A stretch of 64,000 bases of DNA from Prevotella sp. P6B1 (GCF_000702825.1 NZ_JNKF01000012.1:372001-436000), one strand, 5' to 3'. Counted from the first letter of the stretch, positions 45,700 to 54,291 are shown. Numbers and translations: made by a program. Notes: generated by a model not told the origin, from the letters alone.

Positions 45700-46371
45700 A
45701 TGGAGATACAACCCATAGCCCATTTCGAATCGCCATTTCCCACAAAGTTTGGTATTCCTCGTCAGAGCGGATTAGTACCCGATCTGACGGGGCGTATCAT
45801 CCTGGCCCCGGCATACCGTCAGATCGATGCTGTACGCGGCATCGAAGCCTTCGACTACCTGTGGATAGTATGGGAGTTCTCGGCCAACCGCGATGCTGAG
45901 AAGAGCCTCACCGTTCGTCCGCCCCGTTTAGGCGGCAACCAGCGCATGGGTGTCTTTGCCACCCGCTCACCATTCCGTCCCAACAACCTCGGTTTGTCGT
46001 GCGTGCGCCTCGACCGTGTGGAGAACGACCCCAAACTTGGTCCCGTCATCTACGTGCGTGGTGCCGACCTGATGGATGGCACACCTATCTACGACATCAA
46101 ACCCTATGTGGCCTATGCCGATGCCCATCCCGAAGCCCGCAGTGGCTTTGTCGATCAGACCGAGTGGCAGCCCCTTCAGGTAGAGCTTCCCGATACGCTG
46201 GCAGCCCGCATCCCTGCCGACCAGATAGCCTCGCTCATCGCCACCCTCGAGCAAGATCCTCGTCCCCGTTACCACGATGATCCCGACCGCATCTACGGCA
46301 TGCCTTTCCTCAGATTCGACATCCGCTTCAAGGTTGCAGGCCATGTCTTAACCGTGGTGGATGTGGTATAA
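45700..46371 (+). CDS. trmO: tRNA (N6-threonylcarbamoyladenosine37-N6)-methyltransferase TrmO
   Basis: A 223-residue protein of the TsaA/TrmO family, which methylates t6A at position 37 of some tRNAs with S-adenosylmethionine. It shows the beginning PIAHFESPFPTKFGIPRQSG, the middle RMGVFATRSPFRPNNLGLS, GTPIYDIKPYVAYAD, and the C-terminal domain with DDPDRIYGMPF. The length is normal. It starts 3 nt after the GH43-like gene, probably an incidental co-transcription. A 65-nt AT-rich gap follows. Confidence 0.92.
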   Translation: MEIQPIAHFESPFPTKFGIPRQSGLVPDLTGRIILAPAYRQIDAVRGIEAFDYLWIVWEFSANRDAEKSLTVRPPRLGGNQRMGVFATRSPFRPNNLGLSCVRLDRVENDPKLGPVIYVRGADLMDGTPIYDIKPYVAYADAHPEARSGFVDQTEWQPLQVELPDTLAARIPADQIASLIATLEQDPRPRYHDDPDRIYGMPFLRFDIRFKVAGHVLTVVDVV

Positions 46372-46436
46372 CTCAACAAATACCAATCATTCACATTATT
46401 ATATACAAATACTTCAGAAACTTTATTATTACAACG

Positions 46437-47591
46437 ATGTACAGACTATTGTTAACACTCATTACAATGGCGTTTTATCTTGCCGCAGGGGCTCAGAATG
46501 ACGAAATAACCAGGCAACAGGCAGATAAGTTAGACTCACTCACCATTAAACTGATGAACCAACAAAGATACGCAGACGCCATCAAGGCCAAAGAGCGCGA
46601 GTTGTTTATTCTTAAATCTCTATACAGCGAGAAAGACTCTTCTTATATCAAAGAGTTGGCATTCTCTGCAAAACTGTATTTTAGGGACAAACAACCACAA
46701 AAAGCAGCAGACACCATAGAGAAAGCAATACAACTATATGGGGATAATATCAGTAACAGCAACTCAATGTATGCCTTCTATCTTGATAACCTCTCCCTCT
46801 ATCAGATTTCATTTGAGGAGTATGCCAAGGCAAAAGAAAACTGCAGGAAGGCACTGACCATTTATGAGCAGTTGAACCGAAACGATTATGACCTCGCCAT
46901 TATTCTGATGCGCATGGCAGAATCATGCCATTATAACGGAGATCATCAGGAAGCCTTGAAACATGAGTTACGAGCACTGAATGTCATTAGGAATGTACTG
47001 GGAAAGCATTCTGACGAATACATCGACGAGCTGCCATTCCTTCAAAAATACTATTTGGCTATTGATGACCAGAAAAGAGCTCAAGAAACAGAAAAAACAA
47101 TCGAGAAACTAAAAAAAGAGAAGGCCGACGGTATCGTTGATCTTCCAGAACCTATCAAATTTACAAGCGATGCCATTTGTAGGGATCACAACTCTGATGC
47201 CATGAAGTGTATCCAGTACTATCTTACTCATAAGATAAGTGCCCCTCAGATTAATCAGGCTGCACAGTATATCATTAACTGGACAGAAGCCAGTGCCGAT
47301 GTGAACATCCCTGTAGGAGAAGAGACAGCTTCGTTAGCCACCTCAGAAAAGACCTTGGCTTACTTTGTGGCTTATCTTGCCTCGTATAGCTATTATTGTC
47401 TGGAAGATAACATGAAGGAACTTGACGAGAAGCATTTCAACTATGCTATCGACATTCTGCTTCAGTTCTATGTGCCAAATAGTGAGTTGACTGGCAAGGT
47501 TGATTTACTGGAGAACTATCTGAAATTACAGAAGAAAGGTAAATTGGAGAAAGAGTTAAATAAAGTATTTGCAGCTCAAAAGCCACAATAA
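46437..47591 (+). CDS. Secreted TPR-like hypothetical protein
   Basis: A 384-residue protein with a signal peptide (to about residue 20, YLAAGAQ). Residues about 35-225 form TPR-like helical repeats (MNQQRYADAIKAKERE, EEYAKAKENCRKALTIYEQL, GDHQEALKHELRALNVI). The remainder is helical and I do not recognise a family. It may be a periplasmic scaffold or part of the accessory region that follows. It lies at the left border of the Rhs cassette region, whose base composition becomes more AT-rich from here. Confidence 0.65.
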   Translation: MYRLLLTLITMAFYLAAGAQNDEITRQQADKLDSLTIKLMNQQRYADAIKAKERELFILKSLYSEKDSSYIKELAFSAKLYFRDKQPQKAADTIEKAIQLYGDNISNSNSMYAFYLDNLSLYQISFEEYAKAKENCRKALTIYEQLNRNDYDLAIILMRMAESCHYNGDHQEALKHELRALNVIRNVLGKHSDEYIDELPFLQKYYLAIDDQKRAQETEKTIEKLKKEKADGIVDLPEPIKFTSDAICRDHNSDAMKCIQYYLTHKISAPQINQAAQYIINWTEASADVNIPVGEETASLATSEKTLAYFVAYLASYSYYCLEDNMKELDEKHFNYAIDILLQFYVPNSELTGKVDLLENYLKLQKKGKLEKELNKVFAAQKPQ

Positions 47592-47683
47592 TTTAAAAGC
47601 ATTAAAACGATATTGAGGCTTGTTTAGATTGTTTTTGTGAGCCCTTCTATCATGAATTTATGGTATCAACAAGGAGATAACTG

Positions 47684-48235
47684 ATGATTAAGCCTATTAT
47701 TAAAACGGCAATTAAACTTCTAAACAGAAGAGACGTAAAAAGAACAATTATTATTGCAATAGCAGTAATACTTGTTTTCACAATTTATATTGTGAGTAAT
47801 AGTATTCAATTCAAATCATCTATAGAATTTAAAATCATAGGTTGGTCGACAGTTGATAATAGTTTTTCGATAGCTGAGCGAAATAGCATATCTTATGCTT
47901 TGTTGGGGAACTTCAAATTCCAAAATAGAAAAGTTAAACTTCCATATTCGGTATACGATTTTAAAAAGAGCAAGATTCAAAGTCTTAATCGGGAAGTGAA
48001 AGAATATGGTAATTGGAAAATCATTAGCAGAAGACCTGATTCCATTCAGATAGAAGATTGCAAAGCTTTCTTTAGCGGGAGATATGGCGTTGAATTTGGT
48101 ATAGCAAAAGCTTTCCCAGGAAGTCATCATCCAGACACGTTATGGGTATTACTTTCCAATGATTCTACTCATATTGTCTTAAACAAGCTGTCCTCTTCCG
48201 TCCCCTATGAATTATATAGAAAATGGCTGGAATAG
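47684..48235 (+). CDS. Small membrane protein, candidate immunity protein
   Basis: A 183-residue unrecognised protein with a single transmembrane helix (about residues 20-38) and a periplasmic or outside-facing domain of about 140 residues. An AAGGAG motif 8 nt before the start is an unusually good Shine-Dalgarno for this organism. The coding sequence is AT-rich relative to the polysaccharide genes. The stop codon runs into the recurring boundary sequence (TCAAGGGGCGGAG) that also follows the other small genes here. Its cognate toxin would have been lost; the immunity role is inferred from position only. Confidence 0.55.
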   Translation: MIKPIIKTAIKLLNRRDVKRTIIIAIAVILVFTIYIVSNSIQFKSSIEFKIIGWSTVDNSFSIAERNSISYALLGNFKFQNRKVKLPYSVYDFKKSKIQSLNREVKEYGNWKIISRRPDSIQIEDCKAFFSGRYGVEFGIAKAFPGSHHPDTLWVLLSNDSTHIVLNKLSSSVPYELYRKWLE

Positions 48236-48245
48236 GGAGGAGAAA

Positions 48246-48269
48246 TCAAGGGGCGGAGAAAGTGATTAT
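48246..48269 (+). repeat. Cassette-boundary repeat, copy 1
   Basis: TCAAGGGGCGGAGAAAGTGA-type sequence immediately after the small membrane gene. Related copies occur at 48971, 49811 and 51260, always at the 3' end of a small gene. Confidence 0.65.
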
Positions 48270-48288
48270 TACAAACAATATATTACAA

Positions 48289-48417
48289 ATGAAACTGAAA
48301 TTATTCCTACCATTATTGCTATCTGGAGCGATGCCGGTCTATGGTCAGGTGAATCTGTCTGGCATGGTGCCAGAATCGACTGACATCTCTGGCACGGGAC
48401 TGTCCCCTGACATGTGA
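48289..48417 (+). pseudogene. Truncated Rhs-like leader, copy A
   Basis: A 42-codon reading frame MKLKLFLPLLLSGAMPVYGQ... with a signal peptide, ending at SGTGLSPDM. The same leader occurs at 51310, 54292 and (decayed) 55037. It looks like the start of an exported Rhs/YD-repeat protein cut off after about 40 codons. The DNA carries a hairpin TCTGGCATGGTGCCAGA (48358-48374) and the palindrome GGGACTGTCCC (48396-48406). Confidence 0.6.
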
Positions 48418-48444
48418 CATGTAAATGATAATTCGATAATTCAA

Positions 48445-48990
48445 ATGAAACAAATATCGAGTAATAACAAAGAAAATGGCCTCCTGAATATGATCAGGAG
48501 AACCCCTGCGATTCTCTGTATATTTACGACTTTTCTTATAATCGTTGTTTATTCGGTATCAATGACATTTATAAAAAATGAGGATTTTATTGGCTCATAT
48601 TATCGTGTAAATATAAGACCAGATATTGCTTTGGAAATATGTGGTACAGCAAAAGGAATTTTAGACTTGAAAGAAGATGAAGTAATTATATGCGATATCG
48701 ATTCTATGATTGTTGACGATGATGTGATATATGGAATTTGTGGAAAAGGCTATTTTCTGATGACTCTCTCAAATAGAGAAGTTACTTACAGTGCAGGTCC
48801 AATGTCGCAATATTCAGCATATAGTCTTTTAAGCCCGATGGAATACTATAAAAAAGAGACAATGTATATTGATGTACTTGGCCTTATCGTATTATTCCTT
48901 TGTTTAATCTTCGTAATAAAAGGTTGGTACCATAAGAGGAATTTACAGAGATGGTTCTTACCTTGGGGATTCAAGGGGTGGAGAAATTGA
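48445..48990 (+). CDS. Small two-TM protein, candidate immunity protein
   Basis: A 181-residue unrecognised protein with a transmembrane helix near residues 20-42 and another near 145-165, leaving about 100 residues outside the cytoplasm. The last residues are encoded by the boundary repeat (WGFKGWRN from GGATTCAAGGGGTGGAG), suggesting that the stop was set by a recombination join. The gene is AT-rich and lies 27 nt after a truncated Rhs-like leader, the position expected for an orphan immunity gene. No toxin partner is adjacent. Confidence 0.55.
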   Translation: MKQISSNNKENGLLNMIRRTPAILCIFTTFLIIVVYSVSMTFIKNEDFIGSYYRVNIRPDIALEICGTAKGILDLKEDEVIICDIDSMIVDDDVIYGICGKGYFLMTLSNREVTYSAGPMSQYSAYSLLSPMEYYKKETMYIDVLGLIVLFLCLIFVIKGWYHKRNLQRWFLPWGFKGWRN

Positions 48991-48993
48991 TTA
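48971..48993 (+). repeat. Cassette-boundary repeat, copy 2
   Basis: TCAAGGGGTGGAGAAATTGA-type sequence overlapping the end of the two-TM gene; compare copies at 48246, 49811 and 51260. Confidence 0.6.
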
Positions 48994-49035
48994 CAAAAAA
49001 ATGAATATAATTAGCAAATTGGAGGAGGAGAGAAA

Positions 49036-49809
49036 ATGAAACGGATTAAATATATTATTGGATTAGTATTGTTGTCAACCTTTAGTTGTTCTGAAAAGAA
49101 TAACTACCTTGGGGATGATATCAGACTATGGAAAGGAATAGAAGCTTGGGAATTTGCACAGAATATATCCAAGAACAACTTTAAAGAGGCAGAAGCGATC
49201 ATGAAGAAGAACAAAATAGATATAGATTTTAGAGAGCAAAAATTCGGAGAGACACTCTTATCTTGGGCGGTATTGAATGCAAACCTCGATGCTGTCAAAT
49301 TTCTGGTAAGCCACGGCGCTGACCCAAACGCTCACGATACTTATGATGGAACTTCGCCTATTGCAATAGCATCTGACTATTTTATACGCTCAGATATCCT
49401 CATTTATTTGTTGGAACATGGAGGAAATCCTAACGACTATGTCAAAAAAGATGAGACGCTTTCATATGCGCCTACAAATGAAACTCCTTTAATACGGGCA
49501 GCATTCACCAGTTTGGAGAAAACTAAAATTTTGGTAAAAGCCGGGGCTGATGTAAATTTCTCTGCAAATAATGATTTTTATGATACTCCATTGTTATCTG
49601 CTGAGCGGAGAACAAATCTTGATGTCGTTGAATATCTTATTTTTGAATGTAAGGCAGATTACAGGAATTCTTATGTGGTTACTATAGATACGAGAGATAC
49701 TTTGACTTTTATGGATCTTATTCAGAAAAGAAGACTAAAAACGCCAAAGGACAGTATTGCTGTAATGAAAATTTTAGAATATATTGATGAAGAATCTCGA
49801 AAAGAATGA
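49036..49809 (+). CDS. Ankyrin-repeat lipoprotein, candidate immunity protein
   Basis: A 257-residue lipoprotein (lipobox STFSC, Cys about residue 18) with about four to five ankyrin repeats between residues 50 and 215 (GETLLSWAVLNANLDAVKFL, VSHGADPNAHDTYDGTSPI, NETPLIRAAFTSLEKTKILV, KAGADVNFSANNDFYDTPLL). Ankyrin-repeat proteins are a recognised class of immunity proteins in polymorphic toxin systems. A purine-rich GGAGGAGGAGAG motif a few bases before the ATG is an exceptionally strong ribosome binding site for Bacteroidetes. The next gene is an Rhs toxin tip; the toxin it neutralises is unknown. Confidence 0.75.
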   Translation: MKRIKYIIGLVLLSTFSCSEKNNYLGDDIRLWKGIEAWEFAQNISKNNFKEAEAIMKKNKIDIDFREQKFGETLLSWAVLNANLDAVKFLVSHGADPNAHDTYDGTSPIAIASDYFIRSDILIYLLEHGGNPNDYVKKDETLSYAPTNETPLIRAAFTSLEKTKILVKAGADVNFSANNDFYDTPLLSAERRTNLDVVEYLIFECKADYRNSYVVTIDTRDTLTFMDLIQKRRLKTPKDSIAVMKILEYIDEESRKE

Positions 49810-49810
49810 A

Positions 49811-49828
49811 TCAAGGGACGGAGAATCC
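49811..49828 (+). repeat. Cassette-boundary repeat, copy 3
   Basis: TCAAGGGACGGAGAATC, directly after the ankyrin gene stop; a diverged copy of the boundary sequence. Confidence 0.5.
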
Positions 49829-49876
49829 TATCACTTTTTCTGCCCCTATTTCTTCAATAAAGGAATTGTTTATAAA

Positions 49877-50782
49877 ATGAATACATTACCAATGCCTGTC
49901 ACGAGACTGTCCCCTAGCATGTGCAAGAAAGCCAACGGCTCGGGTTATATCTACAACGCTAACGGCTCGCTGGTGGCAGATAAGAGCCGCGGTATCGCCT
50001 ATATCACCTACGACTACGGCGCAAGACAATATGATCCCATACTTGCCAGATGGGATAGGATGGATCCACTAGCAGAAAGGAATCCTGATATAACACCTTA
50101 TCATTATTGTCACAATGGTCCAGTGAAGTTTATTGACCCTGACGGGAGAGAGACAGGGACGCCTGAAAAATTCTTATTTGGATTATGCCATCCTATTGCT
50201 GCTATTAGAATAGGGACTGTGATTACAGGTCATAATGTTACTAATATCAGCACAAATGCTACTCGTTTCGCAACAAGAGGTGATATCCTTTATGGTTCTA
50301 TACCTGGTGAACAAGAAGAGCGAGGTAGTGAAAACGGAGCTTTCAGACATACATTATGGCAAGCTCAAATATCATCCGAATTTGGCTCTGATATTGCAAA
50401 ACAGGTTGGGGATGCTCACGAAGATAATCCCAATATTGACTTGAACCAGACTTTTTTCCCAAACTTAGGTGATGCAGACAAGTCTGTAGACTTACACAAT
50501 AACATTATTGGTAGAGCTATTGGGGAAAACAACAAGGGTGCCAAAATGAACGAGAATGCTAAAGATGTTCTTAGTGTTTACATGAACGAAGGATTGTATC
50601 AAGCCCAAAAGGTAAAAGGAGGATATAAAGTTAAGCGTGTAAAGCTTAACCCTTCCAAGGGCAAACAATTAATGAATATATTAAATCAATTGGATAATAA
50701 TGGAATGTATCCATCAGAACGTCCTGTACCAGAGAATGATAAAATACGCAGATATGAAGCATTACAAAATTCCTTGCATTAG
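49877..50782 (+). pseudogene. Orphan Rhs toxin tip (RHS-associated core remnant + DUF6973-like toxin domain)
   Basis: The reading frame can begin at 49877 (or 49784) and gives about 301 residues without a convincing signal peptide. It opens with a remnant related to the end of the leader repeats (TRLSPSM), then the Rhs segment KKANGSGYIYNANGSLVADK, which jumps directly into YGARQYDPILARWDRMDPLAE. About 163 codons present in the gene at 52071 are missing at the join. After the conserved DPDGRE border comes a ~210-residue C-terminal domain with ENGAFRHTLWQAQ, GDAHEDNPN and SVDLHNNIIGRAIG, which resembles DUF6973-type domains found at Rhs and WXG tips. The tip looks stored or displaced rather than secreted. 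Confidence 0.7.
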
Positions 50783-51263
50783 AATCAGTTTGTTTCTAAG
50801 CGCTATGTTGATTGCAGCGACTCTCATCTTGTTCTCATCTTGTAGTAAGGACATAGATGAAAGGATAAAGGAGTGTTATTACGCTAACGATACGATAATA
50901 AATCTGTCGGATTTGTATCCAGAAGAATGGGATACGGTTTACTATTTCACCAATGCTTGTAATTTAGATGAGATGGAGAAACGGGTAGGACCCGTTATTA
51001 GAAAGCTGTACGGAGATGTTGGCAGCAGAATTCTAATATTAAATAGAAATCAAAAGGTAAAAGACAATTCGCATCTTAATGAAGTAGTCTGTTATAAAGA
51101 GTACTTTCCAAACTATGGGCAAAAAATAGAGGGGTCAGTATTCGTGTTTAGAAACAGACTACCAATTGTTGCTATACCTCGTGAGAAGGCAAATTTCCTT
51201 ATTCGGAAGATAGATGATAATACCTTTTGGGTGATTCATCAGGAAGAGGAAGCGCAGGATTGA
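50754..51263 (+). CDS. Small lipoprotein, candidate immunity protein of the DUF6973-like tip
   Basis: The ATG at 50754 gives a lipoprotein signal with lipobox LFSSC (Cys about residue 30) and a ~140-residue hydrophilic domain of no known family. The gene overlaps the end of the toxin tip by 29 nt, the tight coupling expected for a toxin-immunity pair. A lipid-anchored periplasmic immunity protein would imply that the toxin acts in the periplasm or on the membrane. The 3' end runs into a boundary repeat. Confidence 0.65.
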   Translation: MKHYKIPCIRISLFLSAMLIAATLILFSSCSKDIDERIKECYYANDTIINLSDLYPEEWDTVYYFTNACNLDEMEKRVGPVIRKLYGDVGSRILILNRNQKVKDNSHLNEVVCYKEYFPNYGQKIEGSVFVFRNRLPIVAIPREKANFLIRKIDDNTFWVIHQEEEAQD

Positions 51264-51286
51264 AGGGGCGAAGGAAGTGATTATTA
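51260..51286 (+). repeat. Cassette-boundary repeat, copy 4
   Basis: GAAGGGGCGAAGGAAGTGAT-type sequence overlapping the stop of the immunity lipoprotein and leading, as at copy 1, into a truncated leader about 25-50 nt further on. Confidence 0.6.
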
Positions 51287-51309
51287 TATTCATTAGTGAT
51301 ATATTACAT

Positions 51310-51456
51310 ATGAAACTGAAATTATTATTACCATTATTGCTATCTGGAGCGATGCCGGTCTATGGTCAGGTGAATCTGTCTGGCATTATGCCAGAATCGA
51401 CAGACATCTCTGGCACGGGACTGTCCTCTGACATGCAACGACCCTCAAAACAATAG
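51310..51456 (+). pseudogene. Truncated Rhs-like leader, copy B
   Basis: A 48-codon frame MKLKLLLPLLLSGAMPVYGQ..., nearly identical to copy A up to SGTGLS, then diverging and stopping. The hairpin becomes TCTGGCATTATGCCAGA (51379-51395): the centre differs from copy A but the palindrome is preserved. Confidence 0.6.
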
Positions 51457-51481
51457 CAGATTTTTATAAAAATAAGTAAAA

Positions 51482-52033
51482 ATGAAGAGTGGAAAGTTTA
51501 TACTATCAGTGATACTATTTTCTTGTATATTATCATGCAACAATTCAAGCAAGAGGTTGACTTGTTATTATGAGGAGAAAAAGAATATGGAAAGCGATTC
51601 AATAATATCGGATGATTCAGAATTGAAGAATTTTTTTATTTTATATGGAAAAGACTCTTTATTAATGATTCCGAATTGGGTGCTTGCAAATCTTTATGAA
51701 TCACCGCTAGAATCATATAATAAGTTATATGTGAACTATCAAGAATTCGAAAGCGATTTCTTGAACAGCTCTAATTATCTTTCAGAGCGATTATATTGGT
51801 CATACCATATAAAAATAGATAAAGATATCTTAAACGACTATAATTGTATGCTTTTTGATTATTTTAAAAAGAAATACTGGGTAATAGAAGGCAAAGATAC
51901 AATGTTATATAAAAATGATACTACTTTGGCTTATTGCTTTGACAAACATGGTTACTATTGTATATTCAATTATTTGAATGAAGGAAAAACAAAAGTAATA
52001 AAACCAAGGTTATTAGGCTCTAATAGGGAGTGA
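51482..52033 (+). CDS. Small lipoprotein, candidate immunity protein
   Basis: A 183-residue lipoprotein (lipobox ILSC, Cys about residue 19) rich in Tyr, Asn and acidic residues, with no recognised domain (YWSYHIKIDKDILNDYNCML, KYWVIEGKDTMLYKN). The coding sequence is very AT-rich compared with the flanking Rhs gene. It follows a truncated leader by 25 nt, like the gene at 48445, and precedes the short Rhs gene. Its ending (AATAGGGAGTGATT) resembles the end of the gene at 47684. An orphan immunity role is inferred from position. Confidence 0.55.
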   Translation: MKSGKFILSVILFSCILSCNNSSKRLTCYYEEKKNMESDSIISDDSELKNFFILYGKDSLLMIPNWVLANLYESPLESYNKLYVNYQEFESDFLNSSNYLSERLYWSYHIKIDKDILNDYNCMLFDYFKKKYWVIEGKDTMLYKNDTTLAYCFDKHGYYCIFNYLNEGKTKVIKPRLLGSNRE

Positions 52034-52070
52034 TTCTTATATAATGATGTAACTTTCTAACAAGCAGTCA

Positions 52071-53690
52071 ATGAGACAAAAGGTAAGACATATTATGTTT
52101 CTGTTTGTGCCAGCGATATGCATGGCCCAAAATTACACAGCGAACTACGTTAAGACCGAGACGATGCTTGATGCTGCCAACAGACTGACAAGCGGTACCT
52201 ATAGCGAGGGCAATGCCCTGACATCAAATTTCGGCAGGTACAGCGAGCAGGTAAATTATGACGATAACGGGAACATCACCTCGATAATCCGTAATGGCAA
52301 GACCGTTTCCGGCTATGGTGCGATGGATAATCTCACCATCACGTACGACGGCAACCAGCTGGCGAGCGTCTCCGAGAGCGTAGCTGATAACAACACCAAC
52401 GGTACGTTTGAGTACAAGAAAGCCAACGGCTCAGGCTACATCTACAACGCTAACGGCTCGCTGGTGGCTGATAAGAGCCGTGGTATTGCTTATATCACCT
52501 ACGACTGGAACAACAATCCGAAGCAGATATACTTCACCAACGGCAGCGTGACGAAGTATGTATATAGCGCATCAGGCAAGAAACTACGTGCTGTTCACTA
52601 TACCGCCAAGCCGAATATCACCAGAACCTGGGGTGTGAAGCCTGCCGAGCTGACATCTTCGCAGATATTGCAAGCAGACTCTACGGACTATCTGCTTGGC
52701 GGCAGCCTTACCCTCAAGAACGGGAAGGTCGATAAGTACTTGTTCGAGGGTGGATACGCTCAGGAAACGCCCACAAGCTCAACGACAGATAGTTTTGCAT
52801 TCTACTATTACAACCAGGATCATTTAGGAAATATCCGCGAAGTAGTGAATGCCAGCGGCGCAGTGAAACAGGTAACGAACTACTACCCCTTCGGCGCCCC
52901 ATACGCAGACACCTCAGCCGCCATCAATCCCGACTTCCAACCCTACAAATACAATGGCAAGGAACTCGATAAGATGCACGGCCTGAATACTTACGACTAT
53001 GGCGCAAGACAATATGATCCCATCCTTGCGAGATGGGGTAGAATTGATCCATTGGCAGAGAATTTCTATAAAATTACGCCATATAATTATTGTATGGACA
53101 ATCCTTGCAATACAACAGATCCTGATGGAAAAGGTCCGATACTTGGCGCTATTATTGGTGCAACAGTTGAATTGGGGACTCAGTTCATAGAAAACTATGA
53201 TATGGACTTATCTATAATGGATAATTTATCACAGAATGTTAACTGGACAAATGTTGCTATTGCTGCAGGTGAAGGTGCACTTACAAGTGGAGCATCAGCG
53301 CTTAAAGGAATAGGTGCAAAAGTTGCAGTTTCAGCGGTTTCTTCTGCAGTAAAAGAAGTTTCTGATCAGGTTAAGGGTGGAGCAAAGTCTTATAAGGATA
53401 TTGACTATAAAGAAGTGGGCAAGAAAGCAATTACTAGTGCAGCTATTAGTGGTGGAGCTGGTTTAAAATCGAAGCAAATGACTGACTTTAAATTCAAAAA
53501 TACAAAAGCAACCCCACCAAACGCAATCAAACATAAAAGAGCTGGTCAGAAACGTTATTCTAGGTCTGCACAGCAGAGAGCGAACAAGAAATTGCAGAAG
53601 CAGAAAGATAACTATAATGAAAAGGTGGATAATTATTGGAAGAATAGTGCAAACATAATAAATAGTTTTATTGAACGTTTTTCTAAATAA
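52071..53690 (+). CDS. Short Rhs/YD-repeat protein with a novel C-terminal tip (polymorphic toxin)
   Basis: A 539-residue protein: signal peptide (to about residue 19, PAICMAQ), only the last few YD-type repeats (DAANRLTSGTYSEG, VNYDDNGNITSIIRNGKTV), the RHS-associated core (about 240-350: FYYYNQDHLGNIREVVNASG, NYYPFGAPY, YKYNGKELDKMHGLNTYDYG) and the conserved border DPDGKG at about 350. The last ~187 residues are unrelated to the DUF6973-like tip. They hold a hydrophobic Gly/Ala-rich part (GPILGAIIGATVELGTQFI) followed by a strongly basic tail (KRAGQKRYSRSAQQRANKKL). Full-length Bacteroidetes Rhs proteins are much longer, so this is a mini-Rhs toxin. The gene 10 nt downstream is the candidate immunity gene. 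Confidence 0.8.
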   Translation: MRQKVRHIMFLFVPAICMAQNYTANYVKTETMLDAANRLTSGTYSEGNALTSNFGRYSEQVNYDDNGNITSIIRNGKTVSGYGAMDNLTITYDGNQLASVSESVADNNTNGTFEYKKANGSGYIYNANGSLVADKSRGIAYITYDWNNNPKQIYFTNGSVTKYVYSASGKKLRAVHYTAKPNITRTWGVKPAELTSSQILQADSTDYLLGGSLTLKNGKVDKYLFEGGYAQETPTSSTTDSFAFYYYNQDHLGNIREVVNASGAVKQVTNYYPFGAPYADTSAAINPDFQPYKYNGKELDKMHGLNTYDYGARQYDPILARWGRIDPLAENFYKITPYNYCMDNPCNTTDPDGKGPILGAIIGATVELGTQFIENYDMDLSIMDNLSQNVNWTNVAIAAGEGALTSGASALKGIGAKVAVSAVSSAVKEVSDQVKGGAKSYKDIDYKEVGKKAITSAAISGGAGLKSKQMTDFKFKNTKATPPNAIKHKRAGQKRYSRSAQQRANKKLQKQKDNYNEKVDNYWKNSANIINSFIERFSK

Positions 53691-53700
53691 AAATTTCGAA

Positions 53701-54276
53701 ATGAGAAAAGAGTACAAAAAAAACAATAAACAAAAAAAGGATGTTTCATTTTTGATGGACATTTTACCCAACATTCTGTTTCTTTTCGCCGTAGTTACTA
53801 TAACTAAATGGGTTGAGAAAACCTGTTTGAATACATTACTGCCGATTTGCATTCCTTGGATGTATTTACAGTTTTTATTAATTATAATATATGTGGTTTA
53901 TGAGCTAATTAGCGAAAGAAACCGTAGTTTTACAGATAAAGTCCATAAAAGAGAATTTAAATCATTTAGATTTTTATATAAGAGTATTTGGCTGTTAATT
54001 ATCGTACCTGCTTTAATATTCTTGCCCAATAGATATATATGCATTGGATCTGAGATCAAATATGAAGGGATTGTTGTTGATAAAACAACATGGGCGATGA
54101 CAAGGACGGCATCATGGAATAACTATGTCAAGATAAGATTAGAAAACTTAAATACATCTTTTTGGTGCAACCAGAAAAAGGCGTTACAACCAAACGGAAG
54201 TAAATGTATTGTTACTGTAAGGAGAGGTGTATTTGGTATGAGATATGTGGAAGATGTTAGTTTCTTGATTGAATGA
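53701..54276 (+). CDS. Membrane protein, candidate immunity protein of the mini-Rhs toxin
   Basis: The ATG at 53701 lies 10 nt after the toxin stop; a 10-residue upstream extension would overlap the toxin gene. The ~191-residue protein has about three hydrophobic segments (about 20-35, 45-70 and 95-120) with charged, Lys-rich linkers, then a C-terminal hydrophilic domain of about 70 residues (GIVVDKTTWAMTRTASWNNY). No family is recognised. Several transmembrane segments suit a toxin tip with hydrophobic character that may act at the inner membrane. The AT content is high. Confidence 0.65.
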   Translation: MRKEYKKNNKQKKDVSFLMDILPNILFLFAVVTITKWVEKTCLNTLLPICIPWMYLQFLLIIIYVVYELISERNRSFTDKVHKREFKSFRFLYKSIWLLIIVPALIFLPNRYICIGSEIKYEGIVVDKTTWAMTRTASWNNYVKIRLENLNTSFWCNQKKALQPNGSKCIVTVRRGVFGMRYVEDVSFLIE

Positions 54277-54291
54277 TTTTTTTGTATTACA

